Source of the DNA: Bryobacterales bacterium | GTDB lineage: Bacteria > Acidobacteriota > Terriglobia > Bryobacterales > Bryobacteraceae | Reading direction: 5' to 3' | Length of the DNA stretch: 64,000 bases | Assembly (NCBI GenBank): GCA_025463005.1 | Contig: JAOAPR010000028.1 | Coordinates: 17,463 to 81,462, forward strand | Shown here: piece by piece, positions 16,110 through 25,457 of the stretch | Layout: every line of letters begins with the position of its first letter | Position numbering within the stretch: the stretch's first letter is position 1 | Notes under the pieces: generated by a model | What the model was told of the DNA's origin: nothing | The model's database searches: none | What the model saw: only the letters and a program-made list of their open reading frames with translations | Position numbers and translations under genes: made by a program

Positions 16110-17393
16110 GTGAAATCTATCTGTTTACAGCCTTCGAGATTTATCGGCGTTTTGATCGCCGCAATTCTGCTCTCTAGCTGCGTGCTTTCCAGTTGTGGAG
16201 CTGGCCCGGCCGACGTCGCGGACACCGGCAAAGGCAAGGGGAAAGGCAAAGGCAAGAATGCCGGGGGCGGCGGGCCGGTCCCGGTGGAAGTCGCCAAGGT
16301 CACGTTGAAGAACGTCCCGGTGGACGTTCAGGTAGTCGGCAACGTAGAAGCCTATTCCGTTGTAAGCATCCGGGCACAAACCGGCGGCATGCTGACCGAC
16401 GTGCGTTTCAAGGAAGGCGACTACGTCAAGAAAGACGACCTGTTGTTCGTCATCGATCCCAAGCCGCTGGAAGGCCAGATGAATTCGGCAAAGGCAAACC
16501 TGGCAAAGAGCAGCGCGCTGTTGAAGCAGGCTGAGGCAACCCTGGCACGCGATACAGCCAACGCGAATTACGCCCGGGATCAGGCCGAACGTTACCAAAA
16601 AGGGGTCACCGAAGGGGTTTTCGCCAAGGAACAGGGAGAGCAGTTGAAGAGCGCCGCCGCGGCGCAGGCGCAGATCCTGGAAGCTGACCGCGCGGCGATC
16701 AGCAGCGCGGAAGCGCAGATAGCAGCGGATCAATCGGCCATCAACAACCTGAACATTCAGCTCGGCTACACCACGGTGGAGGCTACTATCGATGGCCGCA
16801 GCGGCAACATATTGCAGAAGGCCGGCAACATCGTTACGGCCAACACCACCGACCTTGCCACCATCTATGCGGTGGAACCGATCTATGTGACCTTTGCCGT
16901 CCCGGAAGCCCGGCTGGGCGACGTGAAGCGGTATTCGGAAAACAACAAGCTGACGGTGACTGCCCGCGCCCAGGATGGCACCGGAGATGTCGAGCAAGGC
17001 CTGCTGACCTTCATCGACAATTCCGTGGACACCTCCACGGGCACGATCAAGCTGAAGGGCACCTTCCCGAATAAGGACCACAAGTTATGGCCCGGACAGT
17101 TTGTCAACGTCGGGCTGCGCCTGACCATGCGCAACAACGCGGTGGTCGTTCCCAATCAAGCCGTCCAGACCGGCCAGGACGGAACCTACGTGTATGTCGT
17201 CGGTGAAGATCGCGCCGTGTCGGTGCGACCGGTCAAGACGGGTCCGCGCATCGATCAGGATATGGTGATCGATGAGGGACTTCAAGGCGGAGAAACCGTT
17301 GTGACCGAAGGCCAGCTTCGTTTGCAGCCGGGATCGCGAGTGCAGATCCGGGATCAGCAGACCGGAGAAGGCCGCCAGCGATCGTCGCCCTAA
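16110..17393 (+). CDS. RND efflux periplasmic adaptor lipoprotein (MFP/HlyD family)
   Basis: This membrane-fusion protein of about 427 residues links an RND pump to an outer-membrane channel. A lipoprotein signal (FIGVLIAAILLSSC, with a second SSC five residues on) is followed by a Gly-Lys spacer, then the lipoyl/barrel-sandwich halves (RAQTGGMLTDVRFKEGDYVK near 90), an alpha hairpin (about 120-210), a second lipoyl half (TVEATIDGRSGNILQKAGNI) and a beta barrel. It resembles MdtA/AcrA. The GTG start is chosen because it gives a compact signal peptide; ATG 16083 is an alternative. Two RND permease genes follow in the same direction. Confidence 0.9.
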   Translation: MKSICLQPSRFIGVLIAAILLSSCVLSSCGAGPADVADTGKGKGKGKGKNAGGGGPVPVEVAKVTLKNVPVDVQVVGNVEAYSVVSIRAQTGGMLTDVRFKEGDYVKKDDLLFVIDPKPLEGQMNSAKANLAKSSALLKQAEATLARDTANANYARDQAERYQKGVTEGVFAKEQGEQLKSAAAAQAQILEADRAAISSAEAQIAADQSAINNLNIQLGYTTVEATIDGRSGNILQKAGNIVTANTTDLATIYAVEPIYVTFAVPEARLGDVKRYSENNKLTVTARAQDGTGDVEQGLLTFIDNSVDTSTGTIKLKGTFPNKDHKLWPGQFVNVGLRLTMRNNAVVVPNQAVQTGQDGTYVYVVGEDRAVSVRPVKTGPRIDQDMVIDEGLQGGETVVTEGQLRLQPGSRVQIRDQQTGEGRQRSSP

Positions 17394-17427
17394 GCGGTCG
17401 TTTCCGTATGCAGCCCAGGGAGAGCGC

Positions 17428-20400
17428 GTGAACTTCTCGGAAGTTTTCATCCGGCGGCCGATCGCCACCAGCCTGCTGATGGCTGCTATCGCGCTATTTG
17501 GTGTCGTAGCCTACCGCAGCCTGCCGGTGAGCGACATGCCCAACGTGGACATGCCGACCATCCAGGTGCAGGCCAGCCTGCCGGGCGCCGATCCGAACAC
17601 CATGGCTTCCTCGGTGGCCACTGTGCTCGAGCGCCAGTTCACTACCATCTCCGGCGTCGATTCGATGCGGTCGCAAAGCTCCAACGGCCAAAGCCAGATC
17701 ACCCTGCAGTTTGACATCAGCCGCGATATCGACGGCGCGTCGGTGGATGTGCAGACAGCCATTGCCGCGGCAATGCCTCTGCTGCCTGCGGGCATGCCTG
17801 CGCCGCCATCCTTCAAGAAGCAAAACCCCTCGGACCAGCCCATCTTTTACATCATGCTGACGTCCGATGCGGTGCCCATGTGGCAGCTCGACGATTACGC
17901 CGAGACCATGATCGCGCCGCGCATTTCGATGATCAACGGCGTCTCACAGGTGCAGGTGGGGGGCGCGACCAAGTACGCGGTCCGGGTCCAACTCGATCCG
18001 GATAAGCTGGCGGCCAAGAAGATCGGCATCAATGAAGTAAGCGATGCGATCAACAACTGGAATCCTAACTCACCCACCGGGACGATGAATGGATCGCGCC
18101 AGGCGTTCACGCTGAAAACCAACGGCGAGCTGAGCGACGCGGCCGGCTTCGCGCAGGTAGTGGTGGCCTGGCGCAATGGAGCGCCGGTGCGGCTGGGCGA
18201 AGTCGCCAACGTGGTGGATAGCGTTGAGAACGAGCTGAACGCCGCCTGGATGTACAGCCAGGGACGCGTCGAACGCGCCATCAACATGCAAATCATGAAG
18301 CAGCCCGGCGCGAACACCATCGAGGTGGCCGACACCGTCAAGGCGCTGTTTCCTTCCTTCCAGGCGCAGTTGCCGCCGTCCGTGCATTTCACCACTCGCG
18401 GGGATCGCTCGAAGACTATCCGCGATTCGTTCACCGACATCCAGCGAACGCTTGCGAGCACGCTGGTCCTGGTAGTGGCCGTGATCTTTGTGTTTCTGCG
18501 CAGCGGGCGCGCCACACTCATTCCGGCCCTGGCTTTGCCCTTCTCGCTGATGGGCACGCTGGCGGTGATGGCGCTGCTGGGCTTTAGCCTGAATACGCTG
18601 TCGATGATGGCGCTGATTCTTTCGGTCTCGTTCGTGGTCGACGACGCTATCGTGATGCTCGAGAACATTGTGCGCCACATCGAGAGCGGCCTGAGTCCCA
18701 TGGCCGCGGCGTTCAAGGGATCGCAGGAAATCGGCTTCACTATTCTTTCGATGACCGTTTCGCTGGCCGCCGTATTCATCCCGATTCTGTTCATGAGCGG
18801 GATGCTGGGGCGCATGTTCCGGGAATTCGCCGTGACCATCTGCGCCGCGATCCTGATTTCCGGCGTGGTCTCCATCACGCTGTCGCCCATGCTGTGCAGC
18901 CGGCTGTTGCGCGACCGGAATCAGAAGCACGGGGCCATATACCGCTCCACCGATCGGGTTTTCCAGGGTCTGCTGCGCTTTTACGACTGGACCCTGCGCG
19001 GCGTTCTGCGCCATCGCACCGTGATGGGCGTGCTCTTTTTCGCTGTACTCGGGGCCACCTGGTACCTCTACCAGAAAGTTCCCAAGGGATTCATTCCGGA
19101 CGGCGATAACGATCAGATGCAGGTGAACGTCCAGGCGGCGCAGGGCACCTCGTTCTACAAAATGGTGGAGTACCAGGCGAAGATCGCCGAGATCGTGAAA
19201 CAGGATCCTGACGTTGAAACCTTCATGACCAATGCGGGCGGCAACGGTGGGAACGCCAACAACGCCCGCTTCTTCGTCATGCTGAAGCCGCGCTGGCAGC
19301 GCAAAGGACAGGTGACCGCGCAGCAGATCGGCGAACGATTGCGCCCGAAAGTCATCAACCTCCCGGGATTTAACGTTTACATCAACATTCAGCCGCCGTT
19401 GCGTATCGGCGGGGGCGGTTTCAATTCCCGCAGCAACTACGATTTCACACTGCAAGGTCCGGACACTGACGAACTGTACGAGCAGGCCGGGATTCTCGAA
19501 AAAGAGATTCGCAAGGTGCCCGAGGTGCAGGACGTCAACACCGACCTCGAGTACAAAAGCCCCCGCATCAATGTCGAGATCGACCGCGAACGCGCGGCCT
19601 TGTATGGGCTCAACCCCAGCGACATTCAAAACGCCTTATATGGCGCCTACGGCCCCCGAAACGCCTCTATCATTTACTCGCCGAAAGCTCAATATCGCGT
19701 GGTAATGGAGATCGAAAAGAAGTATCAGGCCTTCTCCGATTACCTTTCGAAGATCTATTTCAAGACCAACACCGGCGTACTGGTGCCGCTCGATTCACTG
19801 GCCAAAGTAAAGGAAGACGTGGGACCGCAGAGTATCTCGCACGCCGGGCAGCTCCCCGCAGTGACTGTTTCCTTCAATCTCAAGCCCGGGATCTCGCTCG
19901 GAAGCGTGGTGGATGAACTCAAAGATATTGCGAAGAAGACGCTCCCCGCGACCATATCGGCGCGCTTCTCCGGCAACGCTCAAGCGTTTCAAGATTCGCT
20001 CAGCAACCTCAGCACTTTGTTCCTGGTGGCCGTGTTGGTGGTCTACATCGTCCTCGGCGTGCTCTATGAGAGCTACATTCATCCTCTCACGATTCTTTCC
20101 GGACTTCCCTCGGCCTGCCTGGGGGCTCTACTGACACTGTACGTGTTCAAGGGCGAGTTGAATATATACTCGTTTGTCGGGCTGATTATCCTGGTCGGCA
20201 TCGTGAAGAAAAATGCGATTATGCAGGTGGACTTTGCTCTGCAAGCCGAGCGGGCCGGAGCGACCTCGGCCGAAGCGATTTATCAGGGCTGCCTCATCCG
20301 ATTCCGGCCGATCATGATGACCACGGCTGCCGCCATGCTGGGTGCGATCCCGGTGGCATTGGGCGTAGGGGCTGGAGGCGAAGCCCGCCGCCCGCTCGGT

Positions 20401-20556
20401 TTAACTGTGCTTGGCGGGCTGGCGGTGTCGCAGGTCATGACGCTGTATTTGACCCCGGTGGTGTACACCTACATGGCTCGCGTAGCCAACCGCCGGAGAG
20501 TGCGCCCGGTCGCGATCGCGTCAACTCCGGAAATCGCGCCTGGGTTTTCTGATTGA
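17428..20556 (+). CDS. RND multidrug efflux permease, first of two
   Basis: This 1042-residue inner-membrane proton antiporter belongs to the HAE1/AcrB-MdtB family. It starts MNFSEVFIRRPIATSLLM and has 12 predicted membrane helices and two large periplasmic loops. The proton-relay Asp pair is in SFVVDDAIVMLENIVRHIE in helix 4 (about residue 410), and the matching second-half helix has GLIILVGIVKKNAIMQVDFA with the conserved Lys. It lies 34 nt after the adaptor gene and 33 nt before the second permease. Two tandem permeases with one adaptor recall MdtABC, where the permeases form a mixed trimer. Confidence 0.93.
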   Translation: MNFSEVFIRRPIATSLLMAAIALFGVVAYRSLPVSDMPNVDMPTIQVQASLPGADPNTMASSVATVLERQFTTISGVDSMRSQSSNGQSQITLQFDISRDIDGASVDVQTAIAAAMPLLPAGMPAPPSFKKQNPSDQPIFYIMLTSDAVPMWQLDDYAETMIAPRISMINGVSQVQVGGATKYAVRVQLDPDKLAAKKIGINEVSDAINNWNPNSPTGTMNGSRQAFTLKTNGELSDAAGFAQVVVAWRNGAPVRLGEVANVVDSVENELNAAWMYSQGRVERAINMQIMKQPGANTIEVADTVKALFPSFQAQLPPSVHFTTRGDRSKTIRDSFTDIQRTLASTLVLVVAVIFVFLRSGRATLIPALALPFSLMGTLAVMALLGFSLNTLSMMALILSVSFVVDDAIVMLENIVRHIESGLSPMAAAFKGSQEIGFTILSMTVSLAAVFIPILFMSGMLGRMFREFAVTICAAILISGVVSITLSPMLCSRLLRDRNQKHGAIYRSTDRVFQGLLRFYDWTLRGVLRHRTVMGVLFFAVLGATWYLYQKVPKGFIPDGDNDQMQVNVQAAQGTSFYKMVEYQAKIAEIVKQDPDVETFMTNAGGNGGNANNARFFVMLKPRWQRKGQVTAQQIGERLRPKVINLPGFNVYINIQPPLRIGGGGFNSRSNYDFTLQGPDTDELYEQAGILEKEIRKVPEVQDVNTDLEYKSPRINVEIDRERAALYGLNPSDIQNALYGAYGPRNASIIYSPKAQYRVVMEIEKKYQAFSDYLSKIYFKTNTGVLVPLDSLAKVKEDVGPQSISHAGQLPAVTVSFNLKPGISLGSVVDELKDIAKKTLPATISARFSGNAQAFQDSLSNLSTLFLVAVLVVYIVLGVLYESYIHPLTILSGLPSACLGALLTLYVFKGELNIYSFVGLIILVGIVKKNAIMQVDFALQAERAGATSAEAIYQGCLIRFRPIMMTTAAAMLGAIPVALGVGAGGEARRPLGLTVLGGLAVSQVMTLYLTPVVYTYMARVANRRRVRPVAIASTPEIAPGFSD

Positions 20557-20589
20557 GGTTCCACCAAGTGCGGCAGAAGACTTAACGCG

Positions 20590-23500
20590 ATGAATCTCTC
20601 GCAGCCATTCATTCAGCGCCCCATCGCAACCAGCCTCCTGATGGGCGCCATCGCTCTGTTCGGTACAGTTGCTTATCAGAAACTGGCGGTCAGCGATTTG
20701 CCCAACGTGGATTTCCCCACATTGCAGGTGACCGCGACGCTGCCAGGCGCGAGCCCGGACACGATGGCGTCCTCGGTCGCTACGCCGCTCGAAAACCAGT
20801 TCTCGACCATCGCGGGAATCGAGTCGATGACTTCCATCAACTCGCTGGGCTCAACGCAGATTACGCTGGAGTTCGATCTCAACCGCAGCATGGACGGGGC
20901 CGCGATCGATGTCCAGTCGGCCATCACCCAGGGATCGCGGCAGTTGCCGCAGGGCATGCCGACGCCGCCCACCTTCACCAAGGTCAATCCCGCGGATCAG
21001 CCGATTCTTTATCTGGCGCTCACCTCCAAGCAGGTGCCGCTCTGGACCCTGGACGAGTTCGCGGAAACGCGGATCGCGCAACGCGTTTCGCAGGTCACCG
21101 GAGTCGCGCAGGTGCAGGTGCTGGGCGCGCAAAAGTACGCGGTTCACGTCCAGATGGATCCGCACGCGCTGGCTTCCCACAACATCGGCATCAACGAAGT
21201 GGAGGCCGCCCTGCGCGCCTGGAACGTGAACCTTCCCACCGGTCAGATCACCGGGCCGCAGCGCGCCTTTACGCTCCAGACGTCCGGCCAGCTCACTAAG
21301 GCGGAAGAATATAAGTCCCTGGTGGTGGCCTATCGCAGGGGCACGCCGGTGCGGCTGCAGGAGCTCGGGACGCTGCTCGATAGCGTGGAAGACGACAAGA
21401 CCGGCTCGTGGTTCTATACGCCGGAGGACCAGCAGCGCGCCATCGTGCTCGCCATACAGCGGCAGCCGGGCACCAACACGATCGCGGTCACCGATACCGT
21501 CAAGAACCTGCTGCCCGTGTTCCAGGCCGAGCTGCCACCCTCGGTGCACATGGATATTCTGTATGACCGGTCGCAGACCATCCGCGAATCCTACCTGGAC
21601 GTCGAGCTGACCATGCTGCTGACGCTCGGCCTGGTGATCGGCGTCATCTTCCTGTTCCTTCGCAACGTGTCCGCGACGGTGATTCCCAGCCTGGCTCTGC
21701 CGTTCTCGATTGTCGGCACGTTCGCCGTGATGTACCTGCTGAACTACAGCCTCGACAACCTGTCGATGATGGCCCTGATCCTCTCGGTGGGGTTCGTGGT
21801 GGACGACGCCATCGTGATGCTCGAGAACATTTTCCGCCACATGGAAATGGGCGAAAAACCGCTCACCGCAGCCCTGACGGGATCGAGCGAAATCGGATTC
21901 ACCATCGTTTCCATGACGCTCTCGCTCACCGCGGTGTTCATCCCCGTGCTGTTCATGGGCGGGATTCTGGGACGCCTGTTCCGCGAATTTTCGGTCACCA
22001 TCTGCGTCGCAATTCTGATCTCGGGCATCGTGTCCGTGACGCTGACGCCGATGTTGTGCAGCCGCTTCCTGCGCGTAAAGCCGCATGGACACCATTCCAT
22101 CTTCTACCGCGCGACCGAAGCGTTCTTCGAGTGGATGTTGCGCATCTATGACCAGACCCTTCAGGTGGTCCTGCGCTTCCGCCCCGCGACCATGGCGGTG
22201 TTCGTTCTGGTGCTGGCCGGGACCGTATACCTCTTTATCAAGGTTCCGAAGGGTTTCATTCCCGACCAGGATACCGACCAGCTTTCGGTAATCACAGAGG
22301 CGGCGCAGGGCACCTCCTACTACCAGATGGTGGAGTATCAGAAGGAAGTCGCGGATATCGTTCGCAAGAATCCCAACGTGGCCGCGTTCGTGTCGTCTGT
22401 GGGCGGCGCCTCCTCGAACACCCTGGGCGGTCCGAACTACGGCCAGCTAGTGGTGCGGCTCAAGCCGCGCTCCGAGCGCACGCAATTGGTCGACGCGATC
22501 ATCACCGAACTGCGGCCGCAGCTCGAAACTCTGCCCGGCATGCGCGTCTACTTGCAGAATCCGCCCACGGTGCGAATCGGCGGACAGGTGACCAAGAGCC
22601 TGTACCAGCTTTCGCTCCAATCGCCCGATAAAGCCGAACTCTACGCGACCGCGCAGAAGCTGGAAAGACTGGTGAACGAAGTGCCGGGCGTGGTCGACGT
22701 CACCACGACTGTGGCCATCACCAGCCCGCAGATCAACATCGATATCGATCGCGACAAAGCCGCGTCGATGCAGGTGAACACCAGCCAGATCGAAAACGCC
22801 TTTTATGACGCCTACGGGCCACGCTGGGTATCGACCATCTATGGCTCATCCAATCAATACAAAGTCCTGCTGGAACTGAAACCCGAGTTCCAATCCGATC
22901 CGCGAGCGCTCTCTCTGCTGTACTTCAAAGCGCCGGGCAGCGCCCAGCATCCGGAAGGCAATCTGATTCCGCTGGATGCGCTGGCAAATGTGCGGCAAGA
23001 GGTGGGCCCCCAATCGGTTAACCATTACGGGCAGTTATCCGCGGCAACGGTTTCGTTCAACCTGGCGCCGGGCGCATCGCTGGGCAATGTGTTCGAAAAG
23101 ATTAACGCGATCGCGGCGGACAACGTCCCGTCCGGAGTGGGAACCGCGTGGCAGGGCGCAGCCAAGGCGTTTCAAGGACAGCTCGGCAATACCTGGATCC
23201 TGCTGCTGGTGGCGATCTTCGTCGTCTACATCGTGCTGGGCATTCTGTACGAGAGCTACATTCACCCGCTGACGATTCTGTCGGGTTTGCCCTCTGCCGG
23301 ATGCGGCGCTCTGGCGACGCTGTACCTGTTCCACATGGATCTCAACATCTACGCCTTCGTGGGCCTGATTATGCTGATTGGCATCGTGGAAAAGAACGCC
23401 ATCATGCAGATCGATTTCGCGCTGGACGCCGAGCGCAGTCAGGGCCTACCGCCCATCAAAGCCATCTACCAGGGCTGCCTGATCCGCTTCCGCCCCATTA

Positions 23501-23745
23501 TGATGACCACCATGGCGGCGCTGTTCGGCGCAGTACCCATCGCTCTGGGCTATGGCGCCGGAGGCGAAGCTCGGCAGCCGCTGGGCCTGGCGGTGGTCGG
23601 CGGGCTGATGTTTTCGCAGTTGGTGACCCTGTATCTCACGCCGGTGTTTTACACCTACATGGCGGCTCTCCAGGCCAAGCTGGGGCGTCACCGGAAGCCG
23701 CGCACGCGGGTCCGCGAGCCCGAACCGGTCGCAACAGGCGACTGA
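20590..23745 (+). CDS. RND multidrug efflux permease, second of two
   Basis: This 1051-residue paralogue of the preceding permease begins MNLSQPFIQRPIATSLLM. The helix-4 Asp pair is in GFVVDDAIVMLENIFRHME and the second-half Lys in GLIMLIGIVEKNAIMQIDFA. Both permeases keep the proton-relay residues, so neither looks like a dead subunit. No TolC-type outer-membrane channel gene follows in the window, so that part must be supplied from elsewhere. The substrate is unknown. Confidence 0.93.
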   Translation: MNLSQPFIQRPIATSLLMGAIALFGTVAYQKLAVSDLPNVDFPTLQVTATLPGASPDTMASSVATPLENQFSTIAGIESMTSINSLGSTQITLEFDLNRSMDGAAIDVQSAITQGSRQLPQGMPTPPTFTKVNPADQPILYLALTSKQVPLWTLDEFAETRIAQRVSQVTGVAQVQVLGAQKYAVHVQMDPHALASHNIGINEVEAALRAWNVNLPTGQITGPQRAFTLQTSGQLTKAEEYKSLVVAYRRGTPVRLQELGTLLDSVEDDKTGSWFYTPEDQQRAIVLAIQRQPGTNTIAVTDTVKNLLPVFQAELPPSVHMDILYDRSQTIRESYLDVELTMLLTLGLVIGVIFLFLRNVSATVIPSLALPFSIVGTFAVMYLLNYSLDNLSMMALILSVGFVVDDAIVMLENIFRHMEMGEKPLTAALTGSSEIGFTIVSMTLSLTAVFIPVLFMGGILGRLFREFSVTICVAILISGIVSVTLTPMLCSRFLRVKPHGHHSIFYRATEAFFEWMLRIYDQTLQVVLRFRPATMAVFVLVLAGTVYLFIKVPKGFIPDQDTDQLSVITEAAQGTSYYQMVEYQKEVADIVRKNPNVAAFVSSVGGASSNTLGGPNYGQLVVRLKPRSERTQLVDAIITELRPQLETLPGMRVYLQNPPTVRIGGQVTKSLYQLSLQSPDKAELYATAQKLERLVNEVPGVVDVTTTVAITSPQINIDIDRDKAASMQVNTSQIENAFYDAYGPRWVSTIYGSSNQYKVLLELKPEFQSDPRALSLLYFKAPGSAQHPEGNLIPLDALANVRQEVGPQSVNHYGQLSAATVSFNLAPGASLGNVFEKINAIAADNVPSGVGTAWQGAAKAFQGQLGNTWILLLVAIFVVYIVLGILYESYIHPLTILSGLPSAGCGALATLYLFHMDLNIYAFVGLIMLIGIVEKNAIMQIDFALDAERSQGLPPIKAIYQGCLIRFRPIMMTTMAALFGAVPIALGYGAGGEARQPLGLAVVGGLMFSQLVTLYLTPVFYTYMAALQAKLGRHRKPRTRVREPEPVATGD

Positions 23746-23753
23746 CGCGAAAC

Positions 23754-23783
23754 TTGCGGGTCTCAGCAAGGTAACACTATACT
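23754..23783 (+). promoter_or_regulatory. sigma70-type promoter of the MFS gene
   Basis: TTGCGG (23754-23759) and TATACT (23778-23783) are separated by 18 nt. Transcription would start at about 23790, right at the GTG start codon at 23791, with no Shine-Dalgarno, which suggests a leaderless message. Confidence 0.45.
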
Positions 23784-23790
23784 TCCCTAG

Positions 23791-25017
23791 GTGCGAAAGT
23801 GGTCCCTAGTCACGCTGCTCGGCTTGGGCGTGATCATCGCCTACATTGATCGCACCAACTTGGCGATCGCCCTGGCGTCCGCCGAGTTCAAGCAATTCTT
23901 CGCGCTGAGTGACACCGGCCGCGGCGTCCTGAACTCGGTCTTTTTCTGGAGCTACACCGTCATGCAGATCCCGGCAGGCTTGCTGGTGGATCGCTTCGGC
24001 GTCAAGCGGCCACTGGCGATCAGCTTCGTGTTGTGGTGCATGGTGGCTGCCGCCACGGCAGTGGCAGGAGCGTTTTGGGAATTGGTCGCGCTGCGGTTGA
24101 TGCTGGGCGTGGCGGAGTCGACGCTGTTTCCGGCCGGCTTGGCGTGGCTTGCGAAGCACATAGACGAGCGGCAGCGCGGGTTCGCAACGGGAATCTTCGT
24201 ATCGGGGAGCAAATGGGGGCCGGCCATCGCTTCTCCTCTTGCGACCTGGTTGATACTCGGCTATGGCTGGCGGACCATGTTCTTCCTGCTGGGCCTCGGC
24301 GGCCTGGTGTGGGTGATCCCGTGGATGTTGCTGGCACAAGACGATAAACCGGGTAATCCGCGGCTTAAGGCTGTTACGCAAGGTGATCCGCCGCCTTCGT
24401 TCGGCGCGCTGTTCCGAACCCGCGCGATGTGGGCCACGCTGATCGGCACTTTCTGCTACAACTATTTCCTCTTTTTCTCGCTCACCTGGATGCCGGCCTA
24501 TCTGGTCGAGAGCCGCAACCTTTCCCTAAGCTCCATGAGCATTTATACGATGTTCAGCTTCGCCGGAACAGGGATTGTAGCTATCCTGGCGGGGGCCGCC
24601 GCCGACTGGTTCATCCGCCGCGGCGCGAGTGCGGTGAATACGCGGCGCTGGTTCACCATCGCCGGATTACTGGCGGCTTCGACCGAGGTTTTCGGAGCCA
24701 TGTCGGAATCGACCGGTGTCGCGGTCTTCTTCGCCATCTTCTCGATGACAGGATTGGGTCTGGCAACCGCGAATTATTGGGCGATCACGCAGACGCTGCT
24801 GCCGGGCGTGGCTCCGGGGCGGGTGGCCGGAATCCAGAACACCGCGCTCAACCTGGCGGGCATCGTCGCGCCGATCATCACAGGATGGCTGAAGCAGGTC
24901 ACCGGCGGCTATACGGCTCCCATGCAGACGATTTGGGTATTCCTGATCATCGGCATTGGGGCGTACCTGTTCCTGGCTCGGGAAAGCAAGCCGCAACTCC
25001 ACGTTGTCTCCGCGTGA
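23791..25017 (+). CDS. MFS transporter, ACS (anion:cation symporter) type
   Basis: This 408-residue major facilitator has 12 predicted helices. It begins MRKWSLVTLLGLGVIIAYID with the ACS-like YIDRTNLAIA segment in helix 1, then GLLVDRFGVKRPLAI (loop 2-3 signature) and RLMLGVAESTLFPAGLAWLA. These features match transporters for hexuronates, glucarate, phthalate and similar organic anions. The exact substrate is not predictable. The GTG start is favoured by the promoter position and the compact N-terminus. The RND operon ends 45 nt upstream but a separate promoter seems to lie in that gap. Confidence 0.87.
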   Translation: MRKWSLVTLLGLGVIIAYIDRTNLAIALASAEFKQFFALSDTGRGVLNSVFFWSYTVMQIPAGLLVDRFGVKRPLAISFVLWCMVAAATAVAGAFWELVALRLMLGVAESTLFPAGLAWLAKHIDERQRGFATGIFVSGSKWGPAIASPLATWLILGYGWRTMFFLLGLGGLVWVIPWMLLAQDDKPGNPRLKAVTQGDPPPSFGALFRTRAMWATLIGTFCYNYFLFFSLTWMPAYLVESRNLSLSSMSIYTMFSFAGTGIVAILAGAAADWFIRRGASAVNTRRWFTIAGLLAASTEVFGAMSESTGVAVFFAIFSMTGLGLATANYWAITQTLLPGVAPGRVAGIQNTALNLAGIVAPIITGWLKQVTGGYTAPMQTIWVFLIIGIGAYLFLARESKPQLHVVSA

Positions 25018-25032
25018 GTGGCAACCGCTCGA

Positions 25033-25050
25033 TAACTCTCGCGGCTCGGA
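25033..25050. repeat. 18-bp dispersed repeat, copy 2
   Basis: TAACTCTCGCGGCTCGGA is identical to 13602-13619. It starts 16 nt after the MFS stop codon and precedes the transposase relic. Confidence 0.75.
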
Positions 25051-25127
25051 TCAGAGCCACGACAGTAATGGAGCGGGCCTAGTGTTGAAGATCTCGGACA
25101 AATCAGCGAGAAGCCCAGTCCTTTTCG

Positions 25128-25220
25128 TCAGCAGTCATGTTTCTTTCTTCGTCGTCGTCCGAATATCACCAGGAACACCACCAACAAGGCAATGGCCCAC
25201 TGTGTGTTTATGTTGTTCAT
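25128..25220 (-). CDS. possible 30-residue single-pass membrane peptide
   Basis: An ATG frame encodes a short polar start, a hydrophobic stretch WAIALLVVFLVIFG, and a basic tail GRRRRKKHDC. The composition is that of a tail-anchored or holin-like micropeptide, but there is no good ribosome-binding site and it is in frame with, and directly after, the transposase relic. It may be chance or part of the same decayed gene. Weak call. Confidence 0.15.
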   Translation of the reverse strand: MNNINTQWAIALLVVFLVIFGRRRRKKHDC

Positions 25221-25223
25221 GAA

Positions 25224-25355
25224 TCAGGCAGGCTTCTTGCCGGGCTTCGGTTTCGCCTTCGCCTTATTCTACGCCAGTAGATCGCCGATTTCCCAGACCC
25301 GATCCGTTAGTCCAGATTCCATCGCGGACGTGACCCTCAGGTTTGGAGCGAAGTG
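25224..25355 (-). pseudogene. C-terminal remnant of an IS1-type transposase
   Basis: On the minus strand the frame reads NLRVTSAMESGLTDRVWEIG and DLLA, a stop at 25269-25271, then NKAKAKPKPGKKPA and a stop. The LRVT.AM..GLTD.VWE..(D/E)L pattern matches the C-terminus of IS1-family-type transposases as I recall them, and the Lys/Pro-rich end is also plausible for that tail. The rest of the element is gone and an in-frame stop interrupts what remains. Confidence 0.5.
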
Positions 25356-25457
25356 CGATCCGATGCCATACTTCGAGGGTACGGTGAGCGGCCCTTGACA
25401 ACGGCGCTCGACAGCGTCAAGATTGTTTGCCAAGCTATTTTCTCAGGGGGTGGGTCG

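Larger units (their letters stand above)
25018..25457. other. gene-poor gap with transposase relic
   Basis: This 440-nt gap holds an 18-bp repeat (25033-25050), a 30-codon minus-strand frame (25128-25220) and a decayed transposase tail (25224-25355). The remainder before the TonB receptor start at 25458 shows no recognisable gene; the AGGGGGTG at 25445-25452 is the likely ribosome-binding site of the receptor. Confidence 0.6.

Noticed and set aside
18070..19629. 519-codon frame antisense to the first RND permease
   Set aside because: It mirrors the permease codons, is very rich in His, Arg and Gln, and shows no conserved domain.
20851..22095. 414-codon frame antisense to the second RND permease
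   Set aside because: Same reason; the composition is an antisense shadow.
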